Positions 24,851 to 34,146 of a stretch of DNA of 64,000 nucleotides are shown here, piece by piece. This DNA is from Microbacteriaceae bacterium VKM Ac-2854 (GTDB taxonomy: Bacteria > Actinomycetota > Actinomycetes > Actinomycetales > Microbacteriaceae): assembly GCA_013205085.1 (NCBI GenBank), contig JABMLH010000001.1, positions 248,001 through 312,000 of the forward strand, given 5' to 3'. The position numbers were made by a program, and so were the translations under genes. Within the stretch, counting starts at the first letter, position 1. Each line of letters opens with the position of its first letter. Below the pieces are notes generated by a model. That model made no database searches. It worked only from the letters and a program-made list of their open reading frames with translations, and was not told the origin of the DNA.

Positions 24851-26908
24851 ATGCCCAAGAACAAGAAGCCCGCCGGCGGACGCCCCGCCAAGAACTTCGA
24901 GCCGAACCGCTACGGCGCCAAGTCGGCCACCGCCCCGCGCTACGGCGCCCCGAAGGCGACCGCCGGTTCGCGCAGCGAGGGTCACCGCGGCTACCGCGCC
25001 CCCGACGAGAACGCCCCGAAGAAGGCTCGCTGGAACGCCGACGAGCGCGCCGCCCGCGCCGAAGCCCGCCCCGCGCGCAGCTACGACCGCGACGATCGCG
25101 CTCCCCGCCGCGACTCCGCCGACCGCCCGGCCCGCTCGTACGACGACCGCGGCCCGCGTTCGTACGGCGACCGCCCGGCTCGCGACGACCGCGCCCCGCG
25201 TTCCTACGACCGCAGCGACCGTCCGGCCCGCTCCTTCGACCGCGACGCCCGTCCGGCCCGTTCGAATGACGACCGCGCGCCGCGCTCCTACGACCGTTCC
25301 GATCGTCCGGCCCGCGACGACCGTGCGCCCCGCGCCTACGGCGACCGTCCGGCCCGCTCCTTCGACCGCGACGCCCGTCCGGCCCGCTCGAATGACGACC
25401 GCACCCCGCGCAGCTACGACCGTTCCGACCGTCCGGCCCGCGACGACCGCGCCCCGCGCAGCTTCGACCGCAGTGACCGCCCCGCGCGCTCCTACGACCG
25501 CAGCGACCGCCCGGCCCGCAGCTTCGACCGCGACGCGCGCAGCGACCGCCCGGCCCGCAGCGACCGCCCCGCGCGCTCGTTCGACCGCAACGACGAGCGC
25601 CCCACCCGCTCCTACGGCAGCGACCGCGGCGCCAGCGACTTCTACCCGAGCCGCGACGCCAAGCCCGCGTTCCAGCAGAGCGACGACGTCGTTCTCGAGC
25701 GCCTCGAGGCCGACGCCATCGAGGCGAAGGACGTCGACGGCGTGAGCTTCGGCGACCTCGGCCTCGGTGCCAACATCGTGCGCCAGCTGACCGAGATGGG
25801 GGCTGCGGCTCCGTTCCCGATTCAGGCCGCGACCATCCCGGATGTGCTCGCCGGCAAGGACGTACTCGGCCGCGGCAAGACCGGCTCCGGCAAGACGATC
25901 GCCTTCGGCGCCCCCGTCGTCGAGCGCCTGATGGAGAACAACGGTGGCAAGGGCCGCAAGCCCGGCCGCGCCCCGCGTGCCCTCATCCTGGCCCCGACCC
26001 GCGAGCTGGCGATGCAGATCGACCGCACCGTGCAGCCCATCGCCCGCAGCGTCGGCCTGTTCACCACCACGATCTTCGGCGGTGTGCCGCAGTACAAGCA
26101 GGTCTCGGCCCTGCAGCGCGGCGTCGACATCATCATCGCCACCCCGGGCCGCCTCGAGGACCTGATCGAGCAGGGTCGCCTCGACCTCTCGACCGTGGCG
26201 ATCACCGTCCTCGACGAGGCCGACCACATGTGCGACCTGGGCTTCCTGGAGCCGGTGCAGCGCATCCTGCGTCAGACCAAGCAGGGCGGCCAGAAGCTGC
26301 TGTTCTCGGCCACCCTGGACAAGGGCGTCGCGGCGCTCGTCGACGAGTTCCTCGTCACGCCGACCGTGCACGAGGTCGCCGGTGAGGACCAGGCGTCCTC
26401 GACCATCGACCACCGCGTGCTGCTGATCGACCAGCGCGACAAGAGCGAGATCATCGAGCAGCTGGCCGCGCGTCAGGGCAAGACGCTGATCTTCGCCCGC
26501 ACCCGCGCCTTCGCCGAGCAGCTCGCCGAACAGCTCGAGGACGCGAACATCGCGGCCACCAGCCTGCACGGCGACCTCAACCAGGCCCGCCGCACCCGCA
26601 ATCTCGCGCTGCTCACCAGCGGTCGCGTGGACGTGCTGGTCGCCACCGACGTCGCCGCCCGCGGCATCCACGTGGACGACATCGACCTGGTCATCCAGGC
26701 GGATGCGCCGGACGAGTACAAGACGTACCTGCACCGCTCCGGCCGCACCGGCCGCGCCGGCAAGAAGGGCACCGTGGTCACCCTGATCACGCGCAACCGC
26801 CGCCGCCGCATGGAGGAGCTGCTGGACCGGGCCGAGATCGAGGCCGACATGGTCCAGGCCTACCCGGGCGACGCCCTGCTGACCGAGATCAGCGCGCCGA
26901 GCGTCTGA
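24851..26908 (+). CDS. DEAD-box RNA helicase with a long disordered R/D-rich N-terminal domain
   Basis: 685 residues. Residues 1-280 are low complexity: a lysine/alanine start, then many near-repeats of RPARSYDR(S/N)D, APRSYDR and DDRAPR. The helicase core (about 295-665) has Q motif FPIQAATI, I GKTGSGKT, Ia PTRELAMQI, Ib TPGRLEDL, II VLDEADHM, III FSAT, V ATDVAARGIHVDDID and VI HRSGRTGRAGKKG. It should unwind RNA in ribosome assembly or mRNA turnover. The tail placement is unusual: most bacterial DEAD proteins carry basic extensions at the C-terminus. RGG/RS-like tails favour RNA binding and condensate formation. Monocistronic, with a strong terminator. Confidence 0.95.
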   Translation: MPKNKKPAGGRPAKNFEPNRYGAKSATAPRYGAPKATAGSRSEGHRGYRAPDENAPKKARWNADERAARAEARPARSYDRDDRAPRRDSADRPARSYDDRGPRSYGDRPARDDRAPRSYDRSDRPARSFDRDARPARSNDDRAPRSYDRSDRPARDDRAPRAYGDRPARSFDRDARPARSNDDRTPRSYDRSDRPARDDRAPRSFDRSDRPARSYDRSDRPARSFDRDARSDRPARSDRPARSFDRNDERPTRSYGSDRGASDFYPSRDAKPAFQQSDDVVLERLEADAIEAKDVDGVSFGDLGLGANIVRQLTEMGAAAPFPIQAATIPDVLAGKDVLGRGKTGSGKTIAFGAPVVERLMENNGGKGRKPGRAPRALILAPTRELAMQIDRTVQPIARSVGLFTTTIFGGVPQYKQVSALQRGVDIIIATPGRLEDLIEQGRLDLSTVAITVLDEADHMCDLGFLEPVQRILRQTKQGGQKLLFSATLDKGVAALVDEFLVTPTVHEVAGEDQASSTIDHRVLLIDQRDKSEIIEQLAARQGKTLIFARTRAFAEQLAEQLEDANIAATSLHGDLNQARRTRNLALLTSGRVDVLVATDVAARGIHVDDIDLVIQADAPDEYKTYLHRSGRTGRAGKKGTVVTLITRNRRRRMEELLDRAEIEADMVQAYPGDALLTEISAPSV

Positions 26909-26921
26909 GTTCGAGCCCTCT

Positions 26922-26956
26922 GAAGAGCCGCACCCCTCGAAGGGGTGCGGCTCTTC
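26922..26956 (+). terminator. terminator of the helicase gene
   Basis: Perfect 16-bp arms (26922-26937, 26941-26956; GAAGAGCCGCACCCCT) with a 3-base loop, 13 bases after the stop codon, followed by TGCGTTTCGTT. Confidence 0.88.
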
Positions 26957-26970
26957 TGCGTTTCGTTCTC

Positions 26971-27020
26971 CACACCACACCACACCGCACCGCACCGCAC
27001 CACACCGCACCGCACCGCGC
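26971..27020. repeat. pentanucleotide microsatellite
   Basis: Ten contiguous 5-base units: CACAC three times, CGCAC three times, CACAC, CGCAC twice, CGCGC. It lies in a non-coding gap and could vary in copy number between strains. Confidence 0.85.
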
Positions 27021-27048
27021 CGCTTAGCCGGAGCCGTTATGTCTCGCT

Positions 27049-27190
27049 GGTCGAGTAGCCCAAGGCCGGCCACGGCCGACGCGTATCGAGACCCGTGCAC
27101 CTCCCTTGAGAGAGGGCGCATGGATCTCGATACGGTCGGCCGGATTTCGGCGGGCTCAATCACCGCGGGGACCGGCTTCGCCGGGCAGCA
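27049..27190. repeat. composite repeat: GTCGAGTAGCC/GTATCGAGACC element joined to a REP-like unit
   Basis: GGTCGAGTAGCC (27049-27060) and CGTATCGAGACCC (27082-27094) pair with GATCTCGATACG (27123-27134). The outer closing arm is replaced by a diverged inverse copy of the 52-bp unit of 21798-21901 (27147-27190: TTTCGGCGGGCTCAA ... GGGGACCGGCTTCGCCGG). The intact version of the first element is at 60649-60767. Confidence 0.8.
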
Positions 27191-27562
27191 ACCCGTAACG
27201 GCCTCCCCACTCGATCAACGAACACACTGAACCACCCGACAACGAGACGGACGCAGTTTCTTCCGCGCCGTGCCACGGAGCCAGAGCCGTCCTGTCTCGA
27301 TCAGCGACGGCTCACGCGCCCGGAGTCGCGAAACGCGGCAGGCCACCATCGCGTCCGACGCCGTTGTGAAGACCATCCGCCGCCTCCACCAGCAGGACCA
27401 CACCGGAGTGAGCCGGTCTACCAAGCGCTCGTCCGGCGACAGGCGTCGCGCGTTCAGCGCCACACGTCTCGTTCCGCCGAACGCCTCGGGTCGCCGCTCG
27501 CCTAACGTTGGCGCGGAATGTGACACAACGTCACGCAGAGACGTCGGAAAGGCGGGACCCCG
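27191..27562. other. non-coding interval before the methyltransferase operon
   Basis: No gene is recognised in these 370 bases. The perfect dyad GTGAC-acaac-GTCAC at 27520-27534, 29 bases before the next start codon, is a plausible operator for the operon that follows. Confidence 0.5.
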
Positions 27563-28588
27563 GTGACCTTCGCGAACGCGGCGACGACGATCGACATCAC
27601 GACGATCACCATCACGGAGCGACGGCTCGTTGTCACCGACCCGTTCGCCACCCGGGACGGCCGCGCCCGGCTCGACGCCGAGTGCGAGCGGCTCGCGCAG
27701 ATCGGGCGCACGCACTTCGGCACCGACGGCATCACCCGCAAGCGCACGAGCCGCATCGATCGGAGCAATCCCGCGACGGCCGAGATGCTCGATCGCTACG
27801 TCGCCTTCGCCGCGTGGCTCGACCTGATCCCCAGCGCCGCCGCACTCGACGTTGTGTACGACCCCACCTCCGCGGCCCTGCCGAACGGCGTTGTGCTCGA
27901 CGACGAGTCGCGGCTCTGGTTCGCCAACGTCGCCGACGGCGTCGGCATCCGCAGTCGCGCGCACGTGCTCGCCGGGATCCTGCGCGCGGAGTCGCTGCGG
28001 GTCACCGGGCGCCGGCAGCGGTGGCTGAGCCTGGGCAGCGGGGCGATCCACCCCGTGATCGGGGTGCTGGGCGCGATCCGCGCGGAGGCGGCGACCGTGC
28101 CCGAGCTGACCCTGCGCGATCTCGACCGCGAGGCCCTGTCGCTCGCGCGCGACTACGCGTATCGGGCCGGTGTCTCCGCCCAGCTGCGCATCCGTCGCGC
28201 GAATGTGCTGCGCCGGCGCCCCGTGACCCCCGGCCGGGCCGACGTGGTCGAGGCGGTCGGCCTGCTGGAGTACCTGAAGCCGCACGACTGGGCCCTCCGC
28301 GCTGCCGGATTCGTCCGCCCGCGCCGTCGACTCGCGGGCGCGGTCACCTTCCTCCGCAACGCGTACGAGCTGGTCGCGCCGGGTGGTGTGCTCGTCGTCG
28401 GCAACATGCTCGACACGCATCCGCAGCTCGGTTTCACGCTCGATGTGGTCCAGTGGCCGCACATCCAGCCGCGTTCGGTCGCCCAGATGCGGGCGCTGTT
28501 CGCCGCGGCAGGGATCGCGGGTGAGATCGAGGTGACCCTGCCGAGCGACGGCGTCTACGCGGTCTATACGATCCGTCGCCCGGCGTGA
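27563..28588 (+). CDS. class I SAM-dependent methyltransferase
   Basis: 341 residues from GTG 27563. A Thr/Ile-rich start is followed by a helical N-terminal part (about 35-145) and a Rossmann domain: WLSLGSGAIHPVIGVLGAI is the SAM-binding motif I, LTLRDLDREALSLARDYA is motif II, ADVVEAVGLLEYL a motif IV-like segment, and APGGVLVVGNM motif VI. It resembles a group of actinobacterial methyltransferases of unknown acceptor. Its stop overlaps the MMPL gene start (GTGA), so the two are coupled; the methylated product may be the cargo of that transporter. Confidence 0.82.
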   Translation: MTFANAATTIDITTITITERRLVVTDPFATRDGRARLDAECERLAQIGRTHFGTDGITRKRTSRIDRSNPATAEMLDRYVAFAAWLDLIPSAAALDVVYDPTSAALPNGVVLDDESRLWFANVADGVGIRSRAHVLAGILRAESLRVTGRRQRWLSLGSGAIHPVIGVLGAIRAEAATVPELTLRDLDREALSLARDYAYRAGVSAQLRIRRANVLRRRPVTPGRADVVEAVGLLEYLKPHDWALRAAGFVRPRRRLAGAVTFLRNAYELVAPGGVLVVGNMLDTHPQLGFTLDVVQWPHIQPRSVAQMRALFAAAGIAGEIEVTLPSDGVYAVYTIRRPA

Positions 28589-30711
28589 GAGCCGGGACGT
28601 TCGAGCGGTTCACCTCGGTCGCGCACCGACTGCCGCGCACCGTGATCGCACTGTCCCTGTTGCTCGTGCTGATCGCGAACGGCCTCGGCGCCGGTTTGGC
28701 CGAGCGGCTGCTGAACGGTGGCACCACCGATCCGGGCAGCCCATCGGCGCGGGCGGATGCTCTCGTCGCGGAGTTCGCGCCGGCCGCGGATCCCGACGTT
28801 CTGCTGCTGGTCACCGGACCCGCCGCGACCGATGCGCCCTCGACCCAGCGGGCCGGCCTCGCCCTCGCGCAGCGACTCGACGCCGTGCCGGACGTGCGCG
28901 GCGTCGTGCCGTACTGGTCCAGCGGCTCCGCGGCGCTGCGCTCGGACGACGGCAGATCCGCCCTGATCACCGCCCACATCGACGGCAGCGAGTCCGAACA
29001 GTTCCGCACCCTCGAACGGATCGAGACGATGCTCGCGCACGCGCGCGGCGCCGCGGCCACCGAGGATCTGCGGGTCGAGCTCGGCGGCTTCGTTCCGGTG
29101 CAGCGCGCGATCCAGGATGCGGTGCAGCACGACCTCGAGATCGCGGAGATGATCGCGCTGCCGATCACCTACTTCCTGCTGATGCTCGTCTTCGGCGGTG
29201 CGCTCGCCTCGCTGCTGCCGCTGCTCGTGGGCGTCTTCGCGATCGTCTGCACCAACGCCGTGCTCGCCCTGCTGGCCGACGTCACCGACGTCTCGATCTT
29301 CGCGATGAACCTCACGACCGCGCTCGGTCTGGGGCTGGCCGTCGACTACGCGCTGCTGATGGTGCGACGCTTCCGCGAGGAACTGGAGGAGCACGGCACC
29401 GACGTCCGCATGGCGGTCGTCGCGACCATCGACTCCGCGGGCCGTACGGTGTTCTTCTCGGCCGTCACGGTCGCGGCGGCGCTCGCGGTGATGCTGCTGT
29501 TCCCGTTGTTCTTCCTGCGCTCCTTCGCCTATGCCGGAATCGCCGTGGTCGCCTTCGCGGCGCTCGGCGCGATCGTGGTGCTGCCCGCGCTGTTCCTGCT
29601 GCTGGGCCGACGGGTGCGCGAGCGTCGATCGGCGAACCGCCCCGAGCGTCCGTTCCTCGGGCTCGGCGGTCGCTGGGCGCGCTGGACGCTCCTGATCACG
29701 CGACGCCCGGGCATCGTGGCGGTCGCGACCGCGGTGCTGCTGCTCGCGCTCGCGGCCCCTTTCCTCCGCGCCGCCTACGGCCCGTTGGACGATCGCCTCC
29801 TCGCGGCGGGCACTTCGGAGCGCGCCGTCGCTCAGGAGTTGCGCGACCGCTTCACCGAGGCGCCTGGCGTCCTCGCCACGATCGTGCTGCCGGCGCGGGC
29901 GGATCCGTCGCGGGTCTCCGCCATGGTCGACGAGGTGAGCGGCGTGAGCGGGACGGTGATCAGCGAGCAGGAGCGGCCCTTGGTCACCGTGCTCGCCCGC
30001 GCCGATCTCGACCTCGCCTCCGCCAGGGCGCAGCGGATCGCGGCCGACGTCCGCGCGCTGCCGCTGCCCGGCGGCACCCTCGTCACCGGGGAGCCGGCCC
30101 GGCAGTTGGACACGGAGGCGGCGGTGGCGCGCACCCTGCCGACCGCGCTGCTGCTGGTGGTCGGCGTGGCGGCCGGCCTGGTGTTCCTGCTCACCGGGAG
30201 CCTGGTGCTGCCGGTGCTGGCGGTGCTGAGCAACGCGCTCAGCCTGACCGCGATGCTCGGCGCGGTGGTGCTGGTGTTCCAGGACGGTGCGCTCGCGGAG
30301 GCGCTGAAGCTGACGCCCACCGGATTCATCGACGTGACCCTCCCGCTGCTGATGTCCTGCATCGCGTTCGGCCTCTCGATGGACTACGGCGTCTTCCTGC
30401 TCGCCCGGCTCGTGGAGGAGCGTCGGCGCGGGCTCGGTGCGCGCGACGCGATGGCGATGACGGCCCAGCGCACCGGGGGCTTGATCACGTCGGCCGCGGC
30501 CATCCTCGCCGTGGTGCTGATCGCGATCGGCTCCAGCGGGGTGACCAGTACGAAGATGCTCGGGCTCGGCGTGGCCCTGGCCGTGATCGTCGACGCGACG
30601 GTGGTGCGCAGCGTGCTGGTGCCGAGCGCCGTGGTCTGGCTGGGGGAGCGGGCGTGGTGGGCGCCGCCCGCGCTGCGGCGCTTCCACGACCGCTGGGGCT
30701 GGCGGGAGTGA
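28585..30711 (+). CDS. MMPL/RND-superfamily lipid transporter
   Basis: 708 residues, 12 helices in two six-helix halves (TM1 about 19-40, TM2-6 about 180-350, TM7 about 375, TM8-12 about 525-690). GLGLAVDYALLMVRRFREEL and its second-half counterpart FGLSMDYGVFLLARLVEERR hold the Asp-Tyr proton-relay pairs typical of MmpL proteins. MMPL proteins move lipids or glycolipids to the outer envelope. The gene starts at GTG 28585 overlapping the methyltransferase and is followed in the same direction by two substrate-binding/vWA genes. Confidence 0.93.
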   Translation: MRAGTFERFTSVAHRLPRTVIALSLLLVLIANGLGAGLAERLLNGGTTDPGSPSARADALVAEFAPAADPDVLLLVTGPAATDAPSTQRAGLALAQRLDAVPDVRGVVPYWSSGSAALRSDDGRSALITAHIDGSESEQFRTLERIETMLAHARGAAATEDLRVELGGFVPVQRAIQDAVQHDLEIAEMIALPITYFLLMLVFGGALASLLPLLVGVFAIVCTNAVLALLADVTDVSIFAMNLTTALGLGLAVDYALLMVRRFREELEEHGTDVRMAVVATIDSAGRTVFFSAVTVAAALAVMLLFPLFFLRSFAYAGIAVVAFAALGAIVVLPALFLLLGRRVRERRSANRPERPFLGLGGRWARWTLLITRRPGIVAVATAVLLLALAAPFLRAAYGPLDDRLLAAGTSERAVAQELRDRFTEAPGVLATIVLPARADPSRVSAMVDEVSGVSGTVISEQERPLVTVLARADLDLASARAQRIAADVRALPLPGGTLVTGEPARQLDTEAAVARTLPTALLLVVGVAAGLVFLLTGSLVLPVLAVLSNALSLTAMLGAVVLVFQDGALAEALKLTPTGFIDVTLPLLMSCIAFGLSMDYGVFLLARLVEERRRGLGARDAMAMTAQRTGGLITSAAAILAVVLIAIGSSGVTSTKMLGLGVALAVIVDATVVRSVLVPSAVVWLGERAWWAPPALRRFHDRWGWRE

Positions 30712-30793
30712 TCGCGATGCGCACGGGCCCGGAACGTCGGAGAACGACGGGGCGTGAAGAAATGGACGGGGCGGAGAGACGGACCGAGGCCGG

Positions 30794-32404
30794 ATGAGCA
30801 GACACAAGACCACGAACACCCGCCCGTGGGCGCCGCTCGCGATCATCGCAGGCGTGCTGGTGGCGGGCGGGATCGCCGTCGGTGCCGGAGCGCTGGTCTC
30901 GGCCGACCGCCCCGGCCCGACGGCGGCGGCCTCCGCATCCTCCGGCTGCGCGACCACGCCGGTGACGCTGCGCGTGGCCGTCGCGAGCGGGTACCGGCCC
31001 GTGCTGCAACAACTCGCCGACGACCCGTGCGTCCAGCTCGAGCTCTCCAGCGGCGACGGATTCGACGGCGCGGTCGCGCTGAAGAACGGGGCGGCCGACG
31101 TGTGGATCGCCGACTCCCGCCAGCGCGCCTACGTCGTTGATCCCGAGCTCGCTGCCGCCGCGCCGAGTCTGGCGAGCAGCCCCGTTGTGATGTCGGTCTC
31201 ACCCGCCACCTCGGCGAGCCTCGGCAAGGCGGTGCCCGCGCCCGACTGGTCGCTGCTGGTGCCCAGCGATGCGACCTCGGGGCTGAGCTTCCAGATCCAG
31301 GACTCGAGTGGGAGCAGCGCCGTGCTCGCGGTGGCGGATGCGGTGGCGACGTCGAGCGAGGCCGCCAGTGGGGACGAGTACCTCGCCTATGCGGCGACCG
31401 CCAAGGCGATCACCCGCCTCGAAGCGAACCCGGCGGACGTGACCCAGCCCGTGCCGGCGGACACCGTGCGGGTCGGCGAGTTGCGGCTGGTCGGCAGCGA
31501 CACGGTCGTGCCGGTCGCCACCGGCCTGCCGAGCCTGAGCTATCCGTGGATCGAGCCGACGGTGCCCAGCGACGGCGCCGTCGCTGCCGCGGCCTCCGAG
31601 CTGCTGGCCCGATTGCAGAGCGCCGACGGCCTGGAGGCTGCAGCGGATGCGGGGTTCCTGCCGCCGGACGCGAACGCGGCGAGCATCGCGGGCGACGACG
31701 TCGCGCTGTCCTCCCCACCCGCGATCGACGAGACCCCGCTGCTGTTCACCCTCGCCGACGCCTCCGTCTTCTCGGCCCGGGTGCTCGCCCTGCTGGATGT
31801 CTCGGGATCGATGGCCGATGTCCCGCCGGGCGGAACCGTCTCGGGGATGGACGCCCTGAAGCAGTCGATGACTCTCTTCGCCACGACCATGCCCGACAAC
31901 GTCGAGGTCGGCGGTTGGGCGTTCGGCTATCAGCTGGCACCGCCGAACGACTACGTGCCTCTGGTGACGCCGGCACCGCTTTCGCAGACGCGCAGCACCA
32001 TCCTCGGGCTCGCGCAGAGCATGCAGCCGCAGGACACCGGCACGGCCCTGTACAGCACCTTCCTCGCCGCCTACCGCAACGCCCAGGAGAACTACGACCC
32101 CAGCAATCTCAACGTCGTCGCCGTCTTCACCGATGGCAAGAACGAGGATGCGCCGGGCGCCCTCGACCTGCAGGCCACTCTCGCGCAGCTGGGGGCCGTC
32201 GCGGATCCGAACAAACCGATCATCCCGTTGTTCTTCGGCTTCGGTAACTCCGACGTCCCGGCGATGCAGCAGATCACCTCCGTGGTGGGCGGCGACGTCT
32301 GGCGGATCAGCCAGCCCGAGCAGATCGTCGGCGCGATGATCGAGGCCATCTCGCAATACGCCCGGATCGGCATCCCGGCGGAGCTGTCGACGACGACCGG
32401 ATGA
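30794..32404 (+). CDS. membrane-anchored substrate-binding/von Willebrand A protein, paralog 1
   Basis: 536 residues. One N-terminal helix (about 13-36) anchors it outside the membrane. Residues about 50-290 resemble a periplasmic-binding-protein fold (TTPVTLRVAVASGYRPVLQQ; DVWIADSR). A vWA domain follows (about 325-525) with an intact MIDAS: DVSGSM at 335-340, a Thr in QDTGTALYSTF and Asp in VFTDGKNEDAPGALDL. The MIDAS should bind Mg2+ or Mn2+ and a protein partner. It lies 82 bases after the MMPL gene and 89 bases before its paralog, so it is probably in the same operon. Exact role unknown. Confidence 0.85.
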   Translation: MSRHKTTNTRPWAPLAIIAGVLVAGGIAVGAGALVSADRPGPTAAASASSGCATTPVTLRVAVASGYRPVLQQLADDPCVQLELSSGDGFDGAVALKNGAADVWIADSRQRAYVVDPELAAAAPSLASSPVVMSVSPATSASLGKAVPAPDWSLLVPSDATSGLSFQIQDSSGSSAVLAVADAVATSSEAASGDEYLAYAATAKAITRLEANPADVTQPVPADTVRVGELRLVGSDTVVPVATGLPSLSYPWIEPTVPSDGAVAAAASELLARLQSADGLEAAADAGFLPPDANAASIAGDDVALSSPPAIDETPLLFTLADASVFSARVLALLDVSGSMADVPPGGTVSGMDALKQSMTLFATTMPDNVEVGGWAFGYQLAPPNDYVPLVTPAPLSQTRSTILGLAQSMQPQDTGTALYSTFLAAYRNAQENYDPSNLNVVAVFTDGKNEDAPGALDLQATLAQLGAVADPNKPIIPLFFGFGNSDVPAMQQITSVVGGDVWRISQPEQIVGAMIEAISQYARIGIPAELSTTTG

Positions 32405-32493
32405 CCATACGAGGGTTTCTCGAATTCCACTCCCTTGAATTAGGGTGAGTGCCGCGACGCGAGTCGTGAGGATTCGTCCGGGGGAGGATGGGT

Positions 32494-34137
32494 ATGAGCA
32501 GGCACCGTACGCGGCCGTCGCGCCGAGGGTTCGCCGGGCGGCGATGGGTTCCGATCGCGATCGTCGCCGGCGTGATCCTGGCCGGCGGCGGTGCCGTCGG
32601 CGTGGGCGCCGCACTGTCCGGCGGTTCGAGCGGATCGGATGCGGCGGCCGAGGTCACCGTATCGCCGACCCCCTCCGCCACCGGCTGCGCGATGACGCCG
32701 GTCACGCTGCGCGTCGCCGTCGCTTCCGGGTTCCGCGGAGTGATCGACGCGTTGCCGAAGGATCCGTGTGTCGACCTGGAGTTGCTGGACGGCGACGGCT
32801 TCTCCGGCGCGGTCGCCCTGCATCAGCACACCGCCGACGTCTGGATCTCGGACTCCCGCTCCCGCGCGTACGTGCTCGATCAGGCTCTCGCCGCCTCCGC
32901 GCCCAGCCTCGCCTCCAGCCCCGTTGTGCTCTCGGCGTCGCCGACGACCGCCGCACCCTTCACAGCGCAGACGGCGAACTGGGGCATCCTCGTGCCGACG
33001 GAGGCGAGCTCCGGGGTGCGCCTCGAGACTCAGGACTGGGATGCGAGCAGCGTGATGTTCGCCACGATGAGTGCGGTGACGGATGCGGGGACCGCCGCCA
33101 CCGGCGACAAGTACCTCGCCTACGCGGGCTCGGCCGGTGCCGCCCAGCGGCTGATTGAGGGTGGCGATGTCGATCCCTCTATCCCCGCGGCCGACGGTAC
33201 GGTGCGGGTGAGTGAGAAGCGGCTGGTCGCGGCCGGGGATGCGTTGCTGCCGACGGCGGCGGGCGTTCCGGCGCTCGACTATCCGTGGATCGAACCGAGC
33301 ATCGCCGATGCCGCCGTGGCGGATGCGGCGGCCGGGCTGCTCGCAGAACTGCAGGGTGAGGACGGCGCTGCGGCGATCGCCGACGCCGGGTTCGAGCGGG
33401 CAGGAGCCGCGTCGGTCGACCTCGGCGACACCACCGCTGCGATCTTCGCCCAGCCCGCGATCGCGAGTACGCCGCTGCTGTTCGTGCTCGCCGATCCGTC
33501 GGTGTTCTCCGGCCGCGTGCTCGCCCTGTTCGACGTGTCGGGCTCGATGGGGGACGTGCCGGCGGGCAGCACGATCTCGGGGATGGACGCCGTTCGTCAG
33601 GCGGTGACGCTGTTCGTCTCGACGATGCCCGACGACGTGGTGGTGGGCGGGGAGACGTTCGGCTTCCAGCTCGCGCCGCCGAGTGACGTGGTCACGATCA
33701 TCCCGTCGGCGCCGCTATCGCAGAATCGCGCCTCGGTGTTGCAGGCGGCCGCGGCGCTGGCGCCGCAGGACACGGGCACTGCGCTGTACAGCTCGTTCCT
33801 CGCCGGGTACCGCACCGCGGTCGCGGAGGCGCAGCCCGGCGAACTCTCGACCGTCGCCGTTTTCACCGACGGCAAGAACGAGGATGCGCCCGGCGCGTTG
33901 GATCTGAACGGCATGCTCGCCCAGTTGCAACAGAGCGCGGACGCGAGCAAGACCGTTGTGCCGCTGTTCTTCGGGATGGGTGACGCCGACATCGGCGCGA
34001 TGCAGCAGATCACCGCGGTGACCGGCGGCAACGTGTGGAAGATCGACCGGCCGGAGCAGGTCGTCGGCGCGATCATCGAGGCGACGGCCCAGACGGGCCG
34101 GATCGGCATCCCGGCCGAGCTGCTCGTCGCGGGTTGA
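32494..34137 (+). CDS. membrane-anchored substrate-binding/von Willebrand A protein, paralog 2
   Basis: 547 residues with the same layout as the preceding gene: N-terminal helix (about 18-40), binding-protein-like domain (MTPVTLRVAVASGFRGVIDA; DVWISDSRSRAYVL) and vWA domain with DVSGSM from residue 347, QDTGTALYSSF and VFTDGKNEDAPGALDL. The pair arose by tandem duplication; identity is highest in the vWA part and lower in the binding domain, as if ligand choice had diverged. I start at ATG 32494 (MSRHRTRPSR) since GGAGG lies 6 bases upstream; ATG 32488 is possible. Confidence 0.85.
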   Translation: MSRHRTRPSRRGFAGRRWVPIAIVAGVILAGGGAVGVGAALSGGSSGSDAAAEVTVSPTPSATGCAMTPVTLRVAVASGFRGVIDALPKDPCVDLELLDGDGFSGAVALHQHTADVWISDSRSRAYVLDQALAASAPSLASSPVVLSASPTTAAPFTAQTANWGILVPTEASSGVRLETQDWDASSVMFATMSAVTDAGTAATGDKYLAYAGSAGAAQRLIEGGDVDPSIPAADGTVRVSEKRLVAAGDALLPTAAGVPALDYPWIEPSIADAAVADAAAGLLAELQGEDGAAAIADAGFERAGAASVDLGDTTAAIFAQPAIASTPLLFVLADPSVFSGRVLALFDVSGSMGDVPAGSTISGMDAVRQAVTLFVSTMPDDVVVGGETFGFQLAPPSDVVTIIPSAPLSQNRASVLQAAAALAPQDTGTALYSSFLAGYRTAVAEAQPGELSTVAVFTDGKNEDAPGALDLNGMLAQLQQSADASKTVVPLFFGMGDADIGAMQQITAVTGGNVWKIDRPEQVVGAIIEATAQTGRIGIPAELLVAG

Positions 34138-34146
34138 GCCGGCGGC

